Below are positions 43,987-51,307 of a stretch of 51,307 nt of DNA, piece after piece. Within the stretch, counting starts at the first letter, position 1, and each line of letters begins with the position of its first letter. Below the pieces are notes generated by a model. The model was given only the letters and a program-made list of their open reading frames with translations, did no database searches and was not told where the DNA came from. Made by a program: the position numbers and the translations under genes. This stretch comes from Selenomonadaceae bacterium (lineage in GTDB: Bacteria > Bacillota > Negativicutes > Selenomonadales > Selenomonadaceae), in the NCBI GenBank assembly GCA_017553205.1, contig JAFZMV010000025.1, positions 1 to 51,307 of the forward strand, in the 5' to 3' direction.

Positions 43987-44769
43987 ATGATTGATGTTCA
44001 AAATCAAATTGACGATAGAGGAATAAAAATTCAGCGGACGGGAATTTCAGGCGTTTATCTTCCGCTGATAATTTTAAATCAAAATGTTTTGGCAAAAATA
44101 AAATTTACCGTCGCACTCAATAAAAATACTCGCGGAACTCATATGAGCAGACTTGCAGAAATTTTGACGGATTATGTAAATATTTCGCTGAAAATTTCTG
44201 ACGTGGAAAAAATTCTTCGCGATGCAATAGAAAAACTTGAAACAAATTTTTCTGCCGTCGAAATTGCTTTTAAATTTTTCGTGAAAAAAATTGCACCTGT
44301 TTCCGAGCGTGAATCACTTTTGGATATTGACTGCAAATTTGTCGGCGAACTTTCAAAAAATTCTTCAATGAAATTTATTTTAAATCTTGCAGTTCCGTTC
44401 ACTTCGCTTTGTCCGTGCAGTAAAGAAATTTCAGATTTTGGAGCTCATAATCAGAGATCCGTCTGCCGCGTTCAATTAGAATTTTCTGATACGGAAAAAC
44501 TTGACGAAATAAATATTTTCGAGATTGTAGATTTGATTGAGTCGCAGGGTTCAAGTAAAATTTTTCCGATTTTAAAACGCGAGGACGAAAAATTTGTAAC
44601 TGAAACGGCTTATAAAAATCCGAAATTTGTTGAAGATATTCTGCGGGATATTGTTTTGGCTCTGCGGGAAATAAAAAATTTGTCGGCGTTTGAAGTAGAG
44701 TGCGAAAATTTTGAGTCGATTCACAATCACAGTGCATTTGCTTTTCAGAAAGAAAATTTTGAAAAATAA
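43987..44769 (+). CDS. folE2: GTP cyclohydrolase FolE2 (type IB)
   Basis: A 260-residue enzyme of the COG1469 family, the zinc-independent GTP cyclohydrolase making dihydroneopterin triphosphate for folate. VALNKNTRGTHMSR near residue 45 and SLCPCSKEISDFGAHNQR near residue 141-158 (Cys142 and Cys144) match the family's active-site blocks, ending HNHSAFA. FolE2 works with other metals than zinc and is often used when zinc is scarce; the Zn/Mn-type ABC permease at 27955 may be relevant, but no link is shown. The start has GGGGAGAG about 10 bases upstream. Confidence 0.92.
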   Translation: MIDVQNQIDDRGIKIQRTGISGVYLPLIILNQNVLAKIKFTVALNKNTRGTHMSRLAEILTDYVNISLKISDVEKILRDAIEKLETNFSAVEIAFKFFVKKIAPVSERESLLDIDCKFVGELSKNSSMKFILNLAVPFTSLCPCSKEISDFGAHNQRSVCRVQLEFSDTEKLDEINIFEIVDLIESQGSSKIFPILKREDEKFVTETAYKNPKFVEDILRDIVLALREIKNLSAFEVECENFESIHNHSAFAFQKENFEK

Positions 44770-44839
44770 AACTTGAATCAATCTGTTGAACTTGATACAA
44801 TTCATTTTGTAAAAATATTTTTTTGGGGAGGAATTTTTC

Positions 44840-45391
44840 ATGCCGATGGTACAGTCAGGCGGGGCATCAGGCTCCGAAGTCATGAAACAGACAAAATTTA
44901 AAGCGTTGGTTCAAAATACCGACCGTTATCTTGCAGGACGTTCCGGCAGCGTTTTTATGTTCGGCGGAGCAAATGCAAAGTACAAAACTTATTTCGTCCC
45001 GCAGTTCAAGCGTTATAACTCCGATTCGTTTATTGCAGTTATGGAAAGCACTTTCAATCCCGGAAAATCCGGCCCGCTTGAAACAATCGACGAGCAGGGA
45101 CTCATTCAGGTTTACCGCGACACCAAAAACAAACCCGGCGAAAAAAATTTCAACGAGTTTTACCGCTTGATTTTCTGGCTTTTGTTCAGTGCGTCAATCG
45201 ATGACGAAATTTACAACAACGAACTTTCAAACATCGTTGACCTTGCGTACTGCTTGGGCTTTGACGAGGCTTTAATGCGTGATTGGTGCAGAGCAGTAGT
45301 CTTTATTGTCAGCGGCGGTCAGCTTGATGAAAGAAGTCCTCTGCAGTTTGAAACGGCGGCGGCAACTTCTTTCTTCCTCCACAAAAAATGA
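44840..45391 (+). CDS. Uncharacterised protein with a TerB-like helical segment
   Basis: A 183-residue protein I do not recognise by name. The N-terminal ~90 residues contain a Gly/Ser-rich start (MVQSGGASGSEVMKQ), YLAGRSGSVFMFGGANAKY and a beta-rich stretch. From about 100 the sequence LLFSASIDDEIYNNELSNIV with LAYCLGFDEALMRDWCRA resembles TerB/DjlA-type helical domains, which often bind metals through acidic residues (D-D-E-I-x-N-x-E-L). The similarity is my own reading. GGGGAGG precedes the ATG. It is followed by another unknown gene after 9 bases and then by hpf. Confidence 0.6.
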   Translation: MPMVQSGGASGSEVMKQTKFKALVQNTDRYLAGRSGSVFMFGGANAKYKTYFVPQFKRYNSDSFIAVMESTFNPGKSGPLETIDEQGLIQVYRDTKNKPGEKNFNEFYRLIFWLLFSASIDDEIYNNELSNIVDLAYCLGFDEALMRDWCRAVVFIVSGGQLDERSPLQFETAAATSFFLHKK

Positions 45392-45400
45392 GGTGAGCTT

Positions 45401-45739
45401 ATGGCAAAAAATGTTTCTGTAATTCTTGACGCGGCGAAAATAAAAACAAACAGTCGCAAAGCTCCCACACCGTACAAGCCTTTCAAATATCTTGACAACC
45501 GAATTACTTTTGAGGAAAGAGCCAAAACAAAAAAAATTTTTGAGGCGGTACAGTCCGAACTCGGACAAACTATTTTTGACGTAAATATTTATACCGCGAA
45601 TTTAACAAAAATTGCCGCTCCTGTTATCGGTGCGATTGTTTTTGACGTGGACGCAGGCACAAAAGGCATGATTCAGGTAGTTGATAATTCGGGTATCCGC
45701 TACGGAATCGAGAAATTTTTCAATTCTGTTTTTCAGTAA
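45401..45739 (+). CDS. Uncharacterised 112-residue protein
   Basis: A basic, soluble protein of 112 residues with no signal peptide or membrane segment. It has KPFKYLDNRITFEERAKTKK, then a predicted beta-sheet half (AAPVIGAIVFDVDAGTKG, IQVVDNSGIRYG). I do not recognise it. GAGGTGAG lies just before ATG 45401, and the upstream gene ends 9 bases earlier, so the two form a transcription unit. No link to a function can be given. Confidence 0.6.
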   Translation: MAKNVSVILDAAKIKTNSRKAPTPYKPFKYLDNRITFEERAKTKKIFEAVQSELGQTIFDVNIYTANLTKIAAPVIGAIVFDVDAGTKGMIQVVDNSGIRYGIEKFFNSVFQ

Positions 45740-45823
45740 AATTTCGACATAACAAAGGATTTATTTTCAGATTGCCGAATAGTAGCGAAAACATATTTGA
45801 AATGTTGAAGGGGGATGTAGTTT

Positions 45824-46381
45824 ATGGCAACATTCAACATCAGAGGAAAAAATATCGAAATTACTCCGAATCTCCGCGAGTACGTTGAAAAACGCGTTGG
45901 AAAAATCACGAAGTATTTTGATAAAGTCGATGAAATTTCTGTACTTCTTGAAGTCGAAAAAGAATCTCAGGTCGTCGAAGTTACCGCAAATATTTATGGC
46001 GGTCTTGTTCTTCGCGGCGAAGAGTCAACCGGCGACATGTACACTTCCATTGATTTGGTTGTAGAAAAACTTGAACGCCAGATTCACAAACAGAAAACTA
46101 AACTTGAACGCCGTTTCCGTGAAGGCGGTTTTAAAGGCGAAATGATTGAAGAACAGAAACTCCGTGCAGAACGCGAGGAAGAAAACGAGAACGCGGCAGA
46201 ATATCCCGTTGTAAAGACAAAACGTTTTGTCGTGAAACCTATGGACGTTCAAGAAGCTATCATGCAGATGAATTTGATTAACCATAATTTCTTTGTTTTC
46301 CGCGACGCTCAAACTGATGAATTTTGCGTAGTTTACAAGAGAAAAGACGGAGCATACGGCTTGATTGAATCCGGAAATTAA
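45824..46381 (+). CDS. hpf: Long-form ribosome hibernation promoting factor
   Basis: A 185-residue ribosome-associated factor. The N-terminal domain (1-95) has FNIRGKNIEITPNLREYVEKR and a conserved RKYFDKV-like KITKYFDKVDE; it binds the 30S decoding centre. A linker rich in Glu/Lys (KLRAEREEENEN) leads to the C-terminal dimerisation domain (KRFVVKPMDVQEAIMQMNL to RKDGAYGLIE), which drives 100S dimers in stationary phase. Long HPF is typical of Firmicutes. AAGGGGGATG precedes the start. A strong terminator follows. Confidence 0.93.
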   Translation: MATFNIRGKNIEITPNLREYVEKRVGKITKYFDKVDEISVLLEVEKESQVVEVTANIYGGLVLRGEESTGDMYTSIDLVVEKLERQIHKQKTKLERRFREGGFKGEMIEEQKLRAEREEENENAAEYPVVKTKRFVVKPMDVQEAIMQMNLINHNFFVFRDAQTDEFCVVYKRKDGAYGLIESGN

Positions 46382-46403
46382 AATTTTTATGTCGAACTTT
46401 TTG

Positions 46404-46431
46404 GGGCTGATTTTTTTCAGCTCTTTTTTTA
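46404..46431. terminator. Bidirectional-looking terminator after hpf
   Basis: GGGCTGA and TCAGCTC pair with a G-U and are separated by a T-rich loop; seven T follow on the plus strand. It lies between hpf and the convergent ABC ATPase gene, whose stop is at 46429. Confidence 0.75.
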
Positions 46432-47133
46432 TTTTGTGAGTTCTATAAAAACTTCTTCAAGCGATCTGCCTGCACATAAATTTTTTATTGTGTTCAGTGC
46501 GGTTAATTTTCCGCAATTTAAAACCGCCGCCCTGTCGCATAAAAATTCTGCCTCTTCTATATAATGAGTCGTCAAAACTATGGTAATTCCCTGCGATTTT
46601 AAATTTTGAATCAATTCCCAAATTTTTCTGCGGACTTGCGGATCAAGTGCAACTGTCGGTTCGTCTAAAAATAAAATTTTCGGGCTGTGAATGAGTGCAC
46701 GGACTATTAAAAGCCGTCTTTTCATTCCTCCCGATAAATTTTTTATGAAAGAATTTTTTACAGACTCCAAGCCGACAAAATTTAAAAGTTCGGCGATTTT
46801 TTTTTCTCGTTCCAATTTTTCCATGTGATGAAGTCTGGCATGAAGTTCCAAATTTTCTCCAACCGTCAAATCTTGATCAAAATTTAAATGTTGCGGCACA
46901 ATTCCCATGAGATTTTTTATTTCAAGGGCGTTTTCTGTCTGAAGTTTTCCCTCAAAAAAAATTTTCCCTGCAGTCGGTTTTGTCTGCAAGGTTATCATTT
47001 TTATAGTTGTAGTTTTTCCCGCTCCGTTTTTTCCGAGAAGTCCGAAAACTTCCCCGCGAAAAATTTCAAAACTCAAATCATTTACCGCAGTAAAATCTCC
47101 GAATTTTTTTGTAACGTTTTCCAATTTTATCAT
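46429..47133 (-). CDS. ABC transporter ATP-binding protein (ABC-2/NatA type)
   Basis: A 234-residue ATPase. Walker A LLGKNGAGKTTTIKM, Q-loop around LMGIVPQHLNFD, signature LSGGMKRRLLIVRAL, Walker B KILFLDEPTVALDPQ, and the H-loop LTTHYIEE. The profile suits exporters of the ABC-2 group such as NatA or drug transporters. No permease is in the window; on the minus strand the next gene downstream would lie beyond hpf, which is on the opposite strand. It begins 6 bases after dacF. Confidence 0.84.
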   Translation of the reverse strand: MIKLENVTKKFGDFTAVNDLSFEIFRGEVFGLLGKNGAGKTTTIKMITLQTKPTAGKIFFEGKLQTENALEIKNLMGIVPQHLNFDQDLTVGENLELHARLHHMEKLEREKKIAELLNFVGLESVKNSFIKNLSGGMKRRLLIVRALIHSPKILFLDEPTVALDPQVRRKIWELIQNLKSQGITIVLTTHYIEEAEFLCDRAAVLNCGKLTALNTIKNLCAGRSLEEVFIELTK

Positions 47134-47139
47134 AATTTT

Positions 47140-48318
47140 TTACGCCAAGAAAAATTTCCACATTCCCTCAACAACCGGCATAAAAGGTTCAGTCATTCCC
47201 ACAAAAATTGAGCCGAAACTAAAACCTTTTTCGACAGTATCTTTTGCAGAGAGCGGGACGCTTGCAACCTTATCCCCGTCATATTCCAAAATTGCCTTGC
47301 CGATAACGTCGCCTTCTTTAACTTCAGCCTCAACAATTTTCGGAAGTTCATAGGAAATTTTCAAAAGTTTTTCGTCCTCACCGTCCAGCAGAGGAAAATT
47401 TAAATCTGCCTCCGCTCCGACATGTACCGCACCTTTTCTTCCGTCACGGATATATACAACTTGTTCAATATTTTTTTTGTCACTGCGGTGAATCTTTTTT
47501 ATCTGTGAAAATCCGTAATCAAGAAGAGCCTTAGCATCAATAAATCTTGTTTCCATATTGTCGGAATGCATGACAACCGCAATCAGTTCAACATCTCCGC
47601 GTTTTGCACTTGCAGTCATACAACCGCCCGCAGATAAAGTATAGCCGGTTTTTATTCCGTTAGTTCCCTCATACTTGTTTAAAAGTTCGTTGGTGTTCAT
47701 TGCTTCGATTTTCTGATCTTTCGGAGAAATCCAATGAATTGTTGCGTATTCCGTGCCGACAATATCTCTAAATTCTTTGTACTTCATGCAGTACGCGGCA
47801 ATTTTCGCCATATCTCGTGCAGTTGATAAATGTTCGGGGTGCGGAAGTCCGTTAGGATTTGCGAAGTGAGTATCTTTACAGCCGATTTCAGAAAGTTTTA
47901 CATTCATCATTTCCACAAAATTTGGAACAGTTCCGCCGACAGCCTCAGCTGTTGCAACTGCTCCGCCGTTATCTGAAACCAACATCATTCCGAGCAAAAG
48001 TTCATGTGCAGAAATAATATCTCCTTCCGCCAAATGCAAATCGGAATATTCTACAGCCGCCGCCTCACGAGAAATTTTTACTTCAGTAGACGGCGACAAA
48101 TATTCTATTCCTAAAGCACAAGTCAACATTTTTGTCATGCTTGCGGGCGGATAAATTTTATCTGCGTTCAATTCGTAGACAACTCTGCCAGTCGAAGACT
48201 CAATTACAATCGCCGAATCAGAATATAAAACGGGAGGTTTTGCGGCATGAGCCGTGCAGGTAAAAAATATTACGGCACAAAAAAACATTCTCACAAAAAA
48301 ATTTTTCAAATTGAACAT
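47140..48318 (-). CDS. dacF: D-alanyl-D-alanine carboxypeptidase (DacF/PBP5-like)
   Basis: A 392-residue low-molecular-weight penicillin-binding protein with a signal peptide (FFCAVIFFTCTAHA). Active-site motifs: Ser60 in PASMTKM, SDN at 115-117 and KTGYT at 223-227. A C-terminal domain with a short amphipathic tail (VEGMWKFFLA) resembles the membrane anchor of the family. It removes the terminal D-Ala of pentapeptide stems. The start ATG 48318 has AAGGAG upstream. It is downstream of gyrA and upstream of the ABC ATPase gene. Confidence 0.9.
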   Translation of the reverse strand: MFNLKNFFVRMFFCAVIFFTCTAHAAKPPVLYSDSAIVIESSTGRVVYELNADKIYPPASMTKMLTCALGIEYLSPSTEVKISREAAAVEYSDLHLAEGDIISAHELLLGMMLVSDNGGAVATAEAVGGTVPNFVEMMNVKLSEIGCKDTHFANPNGLPHPEHLSTARDMAKIAAYCMKYKEFRDIVGTEYATIHWISPKDQKIEAMNTNELLNKYEGTNGIKTGYTLSAGGCMTASAKRGDVELIAVVMHSDNMETRFIDAKALLDYGFSQIKKIHRSDKKNIEQVVYIRDGRKGAVHVGAEADLNFPLLDGEDEKLLKISYELPKIVEAEVKEGDVIGKAILEYDGDKVASVPLSAKDTVEKGFSFGSIFVGMTEPFMPVVEGMWKFFLA

Positions 48319-48348
48319 TCTCCTTAAAACCTTTTTCAGAGATTTTAT

Positions 48349-48404
48349 AAAAAAAAATTTTCCGCGTCAAATTTATTGAGCGGAAAAAGCTGTATTCACA
48401 GCTT
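48349..48404 (-). terminator. Terminator region after gyrA
   Basis: On the minus strand a hairpin AAGCTGT/ACAGCTT (48404-48387) with TTTTT is followed by TTTTCCGC/GCGGAAAA (48387-48358) with eight T. The second is a good intrinsic terminator. Confidence 0.8.
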
Positions 48405-48475
48405 CAGGAAACAGGATTTAGTACAAAGGATTTAGGGAAAAATCTATTTTTCAATTCCATTTTCCTAACGCCTGA
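48404..48475. repeat. Short intergenic repeat (copy 4)
   Basis: AGGATTTAG occurs twice (near 48412 and 48427), followed by an opposed ATTCCATTTTCCTAACGCCTG. It resembles copies 2 and 3 in arrangement and lies between gyrA and dacF. Confidence 0.4.
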
Positions 48476-48493
48476 AATTTTTCAAAAATTTTT

Positions 48494-50869
48494 TTATTCA
48501 TTCTTTAAAGTTACTGTAGCAAGTGCGGCAACTTTGTCTTCGGGTTTTGTTTTCATCAGCGTCACGCCTTGAGTATTTCTGCTGATAACTGAAATATCTG
48601 CAACGTTCGTTCTGATAACAATTCCGTCAGTCGTAATCAGCATGAGTTCCTGATCCGGACGAACAACTTTTATTCCTACAACATCGCCGGTTTTTTCAGT
48701 AACTTTCATGGTGATTAAGCCTTTACCGTTTCTGGACTGCGGACGGTATTCTTCAGTTGATGTGCGTTTTCCGTAACCTTCCGAACTGACAACCAAAACT
48801 TCAGAATCTTTTCTGAGTTTATCCATGCCGACAACAAAGTCACCTTTTTGAAGTTTTATTCCGAGAACGCCTTGAGTTGCTCTTCCCATTGAGCGGACTT
48901 CTTCCTCATCAAAGACAATCGCCATGCCTTTTGCCGTTCCGAGAATAATATTTCTTTCGCCTTCAGTAAATTTCACGCCGATAAGTTCATCGCCCTTTTT
49001 GAGTTTAATGGCAATGATTCCGCGTTTAGGCATTGAAGAAAATTCAGAAAGCTGAGTTTTCTTGACCATGCCTTTTTTCGTCGCCATGAAAAGATAACGT
49101 TCGGGATCATATTCTTTAACTTTAACAAGTGCGGTGACAACTTCATTTGAATCCATCGGGATTAAATTGCTGATATGAATTCCTTTAGCCGTTCTGCTTG
49201 CTTCTGCAACTTGATAAGCCTTGAGCGGATAGACTTTGCCCTGATTCGTGAAAAATAAAATTGTGTGGTGATTCGTCGTGATTAAAATATGTTCGACAAC
49301 GTCTTCGGCTTTCGTACTCATTCCCGTTATACCGACTCCGCCGCGTTTTTGATTTTTGTAGGTATTCAAACCGATTCTCTTAACGTAGCCGCCACGAGTC
49401 AAAGTAACAACAATATCTTCGTCCTCAATTAAATCTTCGTCCGAAAAATCTGCGGAAGTGTCATCAGCGATAATTTCAGTGCGTCTTTCGTCGCCGAATT
49501 TTTCTTTTACTGCAAGAAGTTCAGATTTTATAATTTCGAGAATTTTATTTTCATCGGCAAGAATTTCGTTGAATTTTTCGATGGCAATTTTAATTTCGCC
49601 GTATTCGGTTTCAATTTTTTCGCGTTCAAGTCCCGTTAATTTCTGCAGACGTAAATCCAAAATTGCTTGTGCCTGTAAATCACTTAAAGAAAATTTTTCA
49701 ATGAGTTCCGATTTTGCATTTGTGGCATTTGCACTTTCGCGGACAGTTTTTATAACGGGATCAAGATTTTCAATCGCTTTTGTTAAACCTTCCAGAATGT
49801 GAGCTCTTGCCTCAGCTTTTTTCAAATCGTATTGAGTTCTGCGGGTGATAATTTCTTGCTGATGTTTTATATAAAGCTGTAAAACTTCCTTGAGCTTTAA
49901 AACTTTCGGTTTGCCGTCAACAAGAGCCAGCATAATAACACCAAAAGTATCTTGCATTTGAGTATGTTTATAAAGCTGATTGAGCATAATTTGCGGGTTA
50001 GTGTCGCGGCGAAGTTCCATGACAATTCTCATGCCTTCGCGGTCTGATTCGTCACGCAAATCTGTAATTCCGTCAACAGTTTTTTCACGGACAAGATCTG
50101 CAATTTTTTCAATCAGTCTTGCCTTGTTTACTTGATAAGGAAGTTCAGTAACAATAATTCTCGGCTTACCGTTTGGCAAAGTATCAATTTCAGTTTTCGC
50201 TCGCATTTTAATTGAGCCGCGTCCAGTTCCGTAAGCGTCGATAATTCCTTCGCGTCCCAAAATTTGTGCGGCGGTCGGGAAGTCCGGACCTTTAATTTTC
50301 GCCATAAGTTCTTGAAGGGTTGCGTCAGGCTGGTCGATTAAAAGCAAAGTCGCGTCAATAACTTCGTTCATGTTATGCGGCGGAATATTTGTAGCCATAC
50401 CGACCGCAATTCCTGAAGTCCCGTTTACTAAAAGCTGGGGAAATTTTGCGGGAAGTACTGACGGTTCATTTAAAGATTCGTCGTAGTTCGGAACAAAATT
50501 TACGGTTTCTTTGTCAATATCTTGGAGCATGAGTTCAGAAATTTTTGACATTCTGACTTCAGTGTAACGCATTGCAGCCGCAGGATCTCCGTCAACTGAT
50601 CCGAAGTTTCCATGACCGTCTGCAAGCTGATAACGCATAGAAAAATCCTGTGCCATTCTGACAATCGCATCATAAACTGAAGTGTCGCCGTGCGGGTGAT
50701 ATTTACCCAAAACTTCACCGACGATACGGGCGGATTTTTTGTAGGGCTTTGTTGAAGTCATTCCCGCTTCTTGCATCGCGTATAAAATTCTGCGGTGAAC
50801 AGGTTTCAAACCATCGCGAACATCGGGCAAGGCTCTTGCAACTATAACCGACATTGCATAATCTATGTC
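48494..50869 (-). CDS. gyrA: DNA gyrase subunit A, missing its first ~25 residues
   Basis: Homology runs minus strand from about 50869 to TGA 48494. From ATG 50854 it reads [19 protein letters not shown]; before that IDYA is also GyrA-like, so ATG 50854 is internal (Escherichia coli Met26). Catalytic Tyr97 in [14 protein letters not shown] equals E. coli Tyr122, and the quinolone-resistance segment reads [17 protein letters not shown], with Thr and Ser at the positions of E. coli 83 and 84. The GyrA box of the C-terminal beta-pinwheel is KRGGVGITG-like. The gene breaks off where the sequence becomes G+C rich, so the missing N-terminus reflects the junction. With GyrB it introduces negative supercoils. 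Confidence 0.93.
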   Translation of the reverse strand, partial: DIDYAMSVIVARALPDVRDGLKPVHRRILYAMQEAGMTSTKPYKKSARIVGEVLGKYHPHGDTSVYDAIVRMAQDFSMRYQLADGHGNFGSVDGDPAAAMRYTEVRMSKISELMLQDIDKETVNFVPNYDESLNEPSVLPAKFPQLLVNGTSGIAVGMATNIPPHNMNEVIDATLLLIDQPDATLQELMAKIKGPDFPTAAQILGREGIIDAYGTGRGSIKMRAKTEIDTLPNGKPRIIVTELPYQVNKARLIEKIADLVREKTVDGITDLRDESDREGMRIVMELRRDTNPQIMLNQLYKHTQMQDTFGVIMLALVDGKPKVLKLKEVLQLYIKHQQEIITRRTQYDLKKAEARAHILEGLTKAIENLDPVIKTVRESANATNAKSELIEKFSLSDLQAQAILDLRLQKLTGLEREKIETEYGEIKIAIEKFNEILADENKILEIIKSELLAVKEKFGDERRTEIIADDTSADFSDEDLIEDEDIVVTLTRGGYVKRIGLNTYKNQKRGGVGITGMSTKAEDVVEHILITTNHHTILFFTNQGKVYPLKAYQVAEASRTAKGIHISNLIPMDSNEVVTALVKVKEYDPERYLFMATKKGMVKKTQLSEFSSMPKRGIIAIKLKKGDELIGVKFTEGERNIILGTAKGMAIVFDEEEVRSMGRATQGVLGIKLQKGDFVVGMDKLRKDSEVLVVSSEGYGKRTSTEEYRPQSRNGKGLITMKVTEKTGDVVGIKVVRPDQELMLITTDGIVIRTNVADISVISRNTQGVTLMKTKPEDKVAALATVTLKNE

Positions 50870-50876
50870 CGCCGAA
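50867..50876. other. Junction between gyrA and unrelated G+C-rich DNA
   Basis: Within ten bases GyrA homology (ending at the IDYA codons) stops and the coding sequence of the other gene starts. Composition changes at the same place. See finding. Confidence 0.75.
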
Positions 50877-51251
50877 ATAATACGTCATGGGCATGCGCCC
50901 GAAGATCAGCGTGATACCGACTGCATGTACGGCGGACAGAAGAACGGACGCCTCGACCGTACGCACGAGTTCCCGCATGCCGGCGTACCGCAGCAGCGTT
51001 TTATAGAGGCGGAACGCCCAGAGAATGAATACGGAAAAGGTCGCGTACGGAAGAATGAACCTGCTGAACGCCTCCCAGTACCGGACCGGATTAATGTTTG
51101 CAAAGATGAAATCAAAACGCATCCAGAGCGCGAGAAAATACGCCGCGCATACGGCTATAAAATCATATGCGCCGAGCAGGAGAGCCAGACGGATCCGCTG
51201 CTTTCCCGCATGCTTCTGTGTCGTTTGTTTCCCTTTTGTTTTCTCTTGCAT
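50870..51251 (-). CDS. N-terminal membrane part of a polysaccharide-biosynthesis (CapD/EpsC-like) protein, truncated
   Basis: From ATG 51251 (GGGGAG about 11 bases upstream) about 127 residues are coherent: a basic N-terminus, then membrane segments ([55 protein letters not shown]) and finally PMTYYFGG. The pattern fits the membrane domain before the SDR part of CapD/WbpM/EpsC nucleoside-diphosphate sugar dehydratases. Base composition is far more G+C rich than the rest of the window, with different codon use. The frame continues as an artefact into gyrA sequence. It is broken at about 50870, so it is a fragment. Confidence 0.7.
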
Positions 51252-51307
51252 GGTCGTTTGTTCTCCCCGCGGCGCAGTTTCGCCGCCTGTTCGGCCGTCT
51301 TCAGCGG
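51252..51307. other. Non-coding G+C-rich end of the window
   Basis: The remaining 56 bases lie upstream of the CapD-like start. They contain GGCGCAG and repeated GCCG words; nothing further is identified. Confidence 0.5.

Noticed and set aside
50715-50869. The C-terminal part of the CapD-like frame running into gyrA
   Set aside because: Its last ~52 codons are gyrA sequence read in the wrong frame; they have no relation to the protein before the junction.
1-51307. tRNA, rRNA, CRISPR arrays, prophage or transposase genes
   Set aside because: I looked on both strands and found no cloverleaf-like segment, no array of equal spacers and no integrase or transposase frame.

Overview
The window is about 51.3 kb of low-G+C DNA (by eye roughly one third G+C, full of AAAATTTT-type runs). 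It reads as a chromosomal housekeeping region of an anaerobic Firmicutes-type bacterium. I infer Negativicutes, Selenomonas-like. The reasons are a lysA-ispA-folP run, a TelA-family protein, a long-form HPF, isolated genes for nickel handling and cobalamin, a UbiA/MqnP-type prenyltransferase, and a CAP protein whose C-terminal Gly/Asp-rich tail looks like the RTX-like tails I associate with that group. This assignment is inference. The last ~440 bases (from about 50870) are clearly different, G+C rich and unrelated, and interrupt gyrA. They look like an assembly chimera or a foreign junction.

Layout. 1-18.5 kb is almost entirely minus strand. Reading downstream from a promoter near 18.5 kb it holds lysA, ispA, folP, a small membrane protein, a Tat-exported metallophosphatase, a Tat-exported peptidoglycan amidase, a 1288-residue hybrid histidine kinase, a response regulator with GGDEF domain, a U32 peptidase/RlhA-like protein, larC, a HAD phosphatase, and a Cys-rich KTR protein behind a candidate structured leader. 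Beyond a plus-strand aminotransferase come plsC, a WYL regulator broken by an in-frame TAG, and the start of a thiamine pyrophosphokinase. 18.8-29.7 kb is plus strand: telA, CAP/RTX-like protein, PASTA-containing ftsI, a TSCPD protein, ftsW, then cbiE, purB, hypA, a prenyltransferase, a Zn/Mn-type ABC permease and a PAP2 phosphatase. A CbbX/SpoVK-like AAA+ ATPase is convergent with it. 31.4-36.8 kb is a glycolytic block (gapA, a fused pgk-tpiA, an NTF2-like protein, gpmI) with a consensus promoter and intrinsic terminators. 36.8-42.2 kb holds a SYLF protein, an LD-carboxypeptidase gene split by a 111-bp inverted-repeat element, aroA, a PHP phosphatase and an acyl-CoA ligase. TrkH follows on the minus strand, then folE2, two unrecognised proteins and hpf on the plus strand, then ABC ATPase, dacF and a 5'-truncated gyrA on the minus strand.

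How the genes work together: most are core metabolism and envelope. folE2 and folP make folate; ftsI, ftsW, dacF, the amidase and the broken LD-carboxypeptidase deal with peptidoglycan; gapA, pgk-tpiA and gpmI carry lower glycolysis; larC and hypA insert or deliver nickel. The kinase and response regulator form a translationally coupled phosphorelay that probably outputs cyclic di-GMP.

No tRNA, rRNA, CRISPR array, prophage or complete insertion sequence was seen. The most unusual items are the leader RNA before the KTR gene, the MITE-like element in the LD-carboxypeptidase gene, the duplicated sensor module of the kinase with a dead HisKA, the AAA+ protein with a degenerate N-terminal half, the two-gene unknown unit before hpf, a family of short intergenic inverted repeats, and the gyrA junction.
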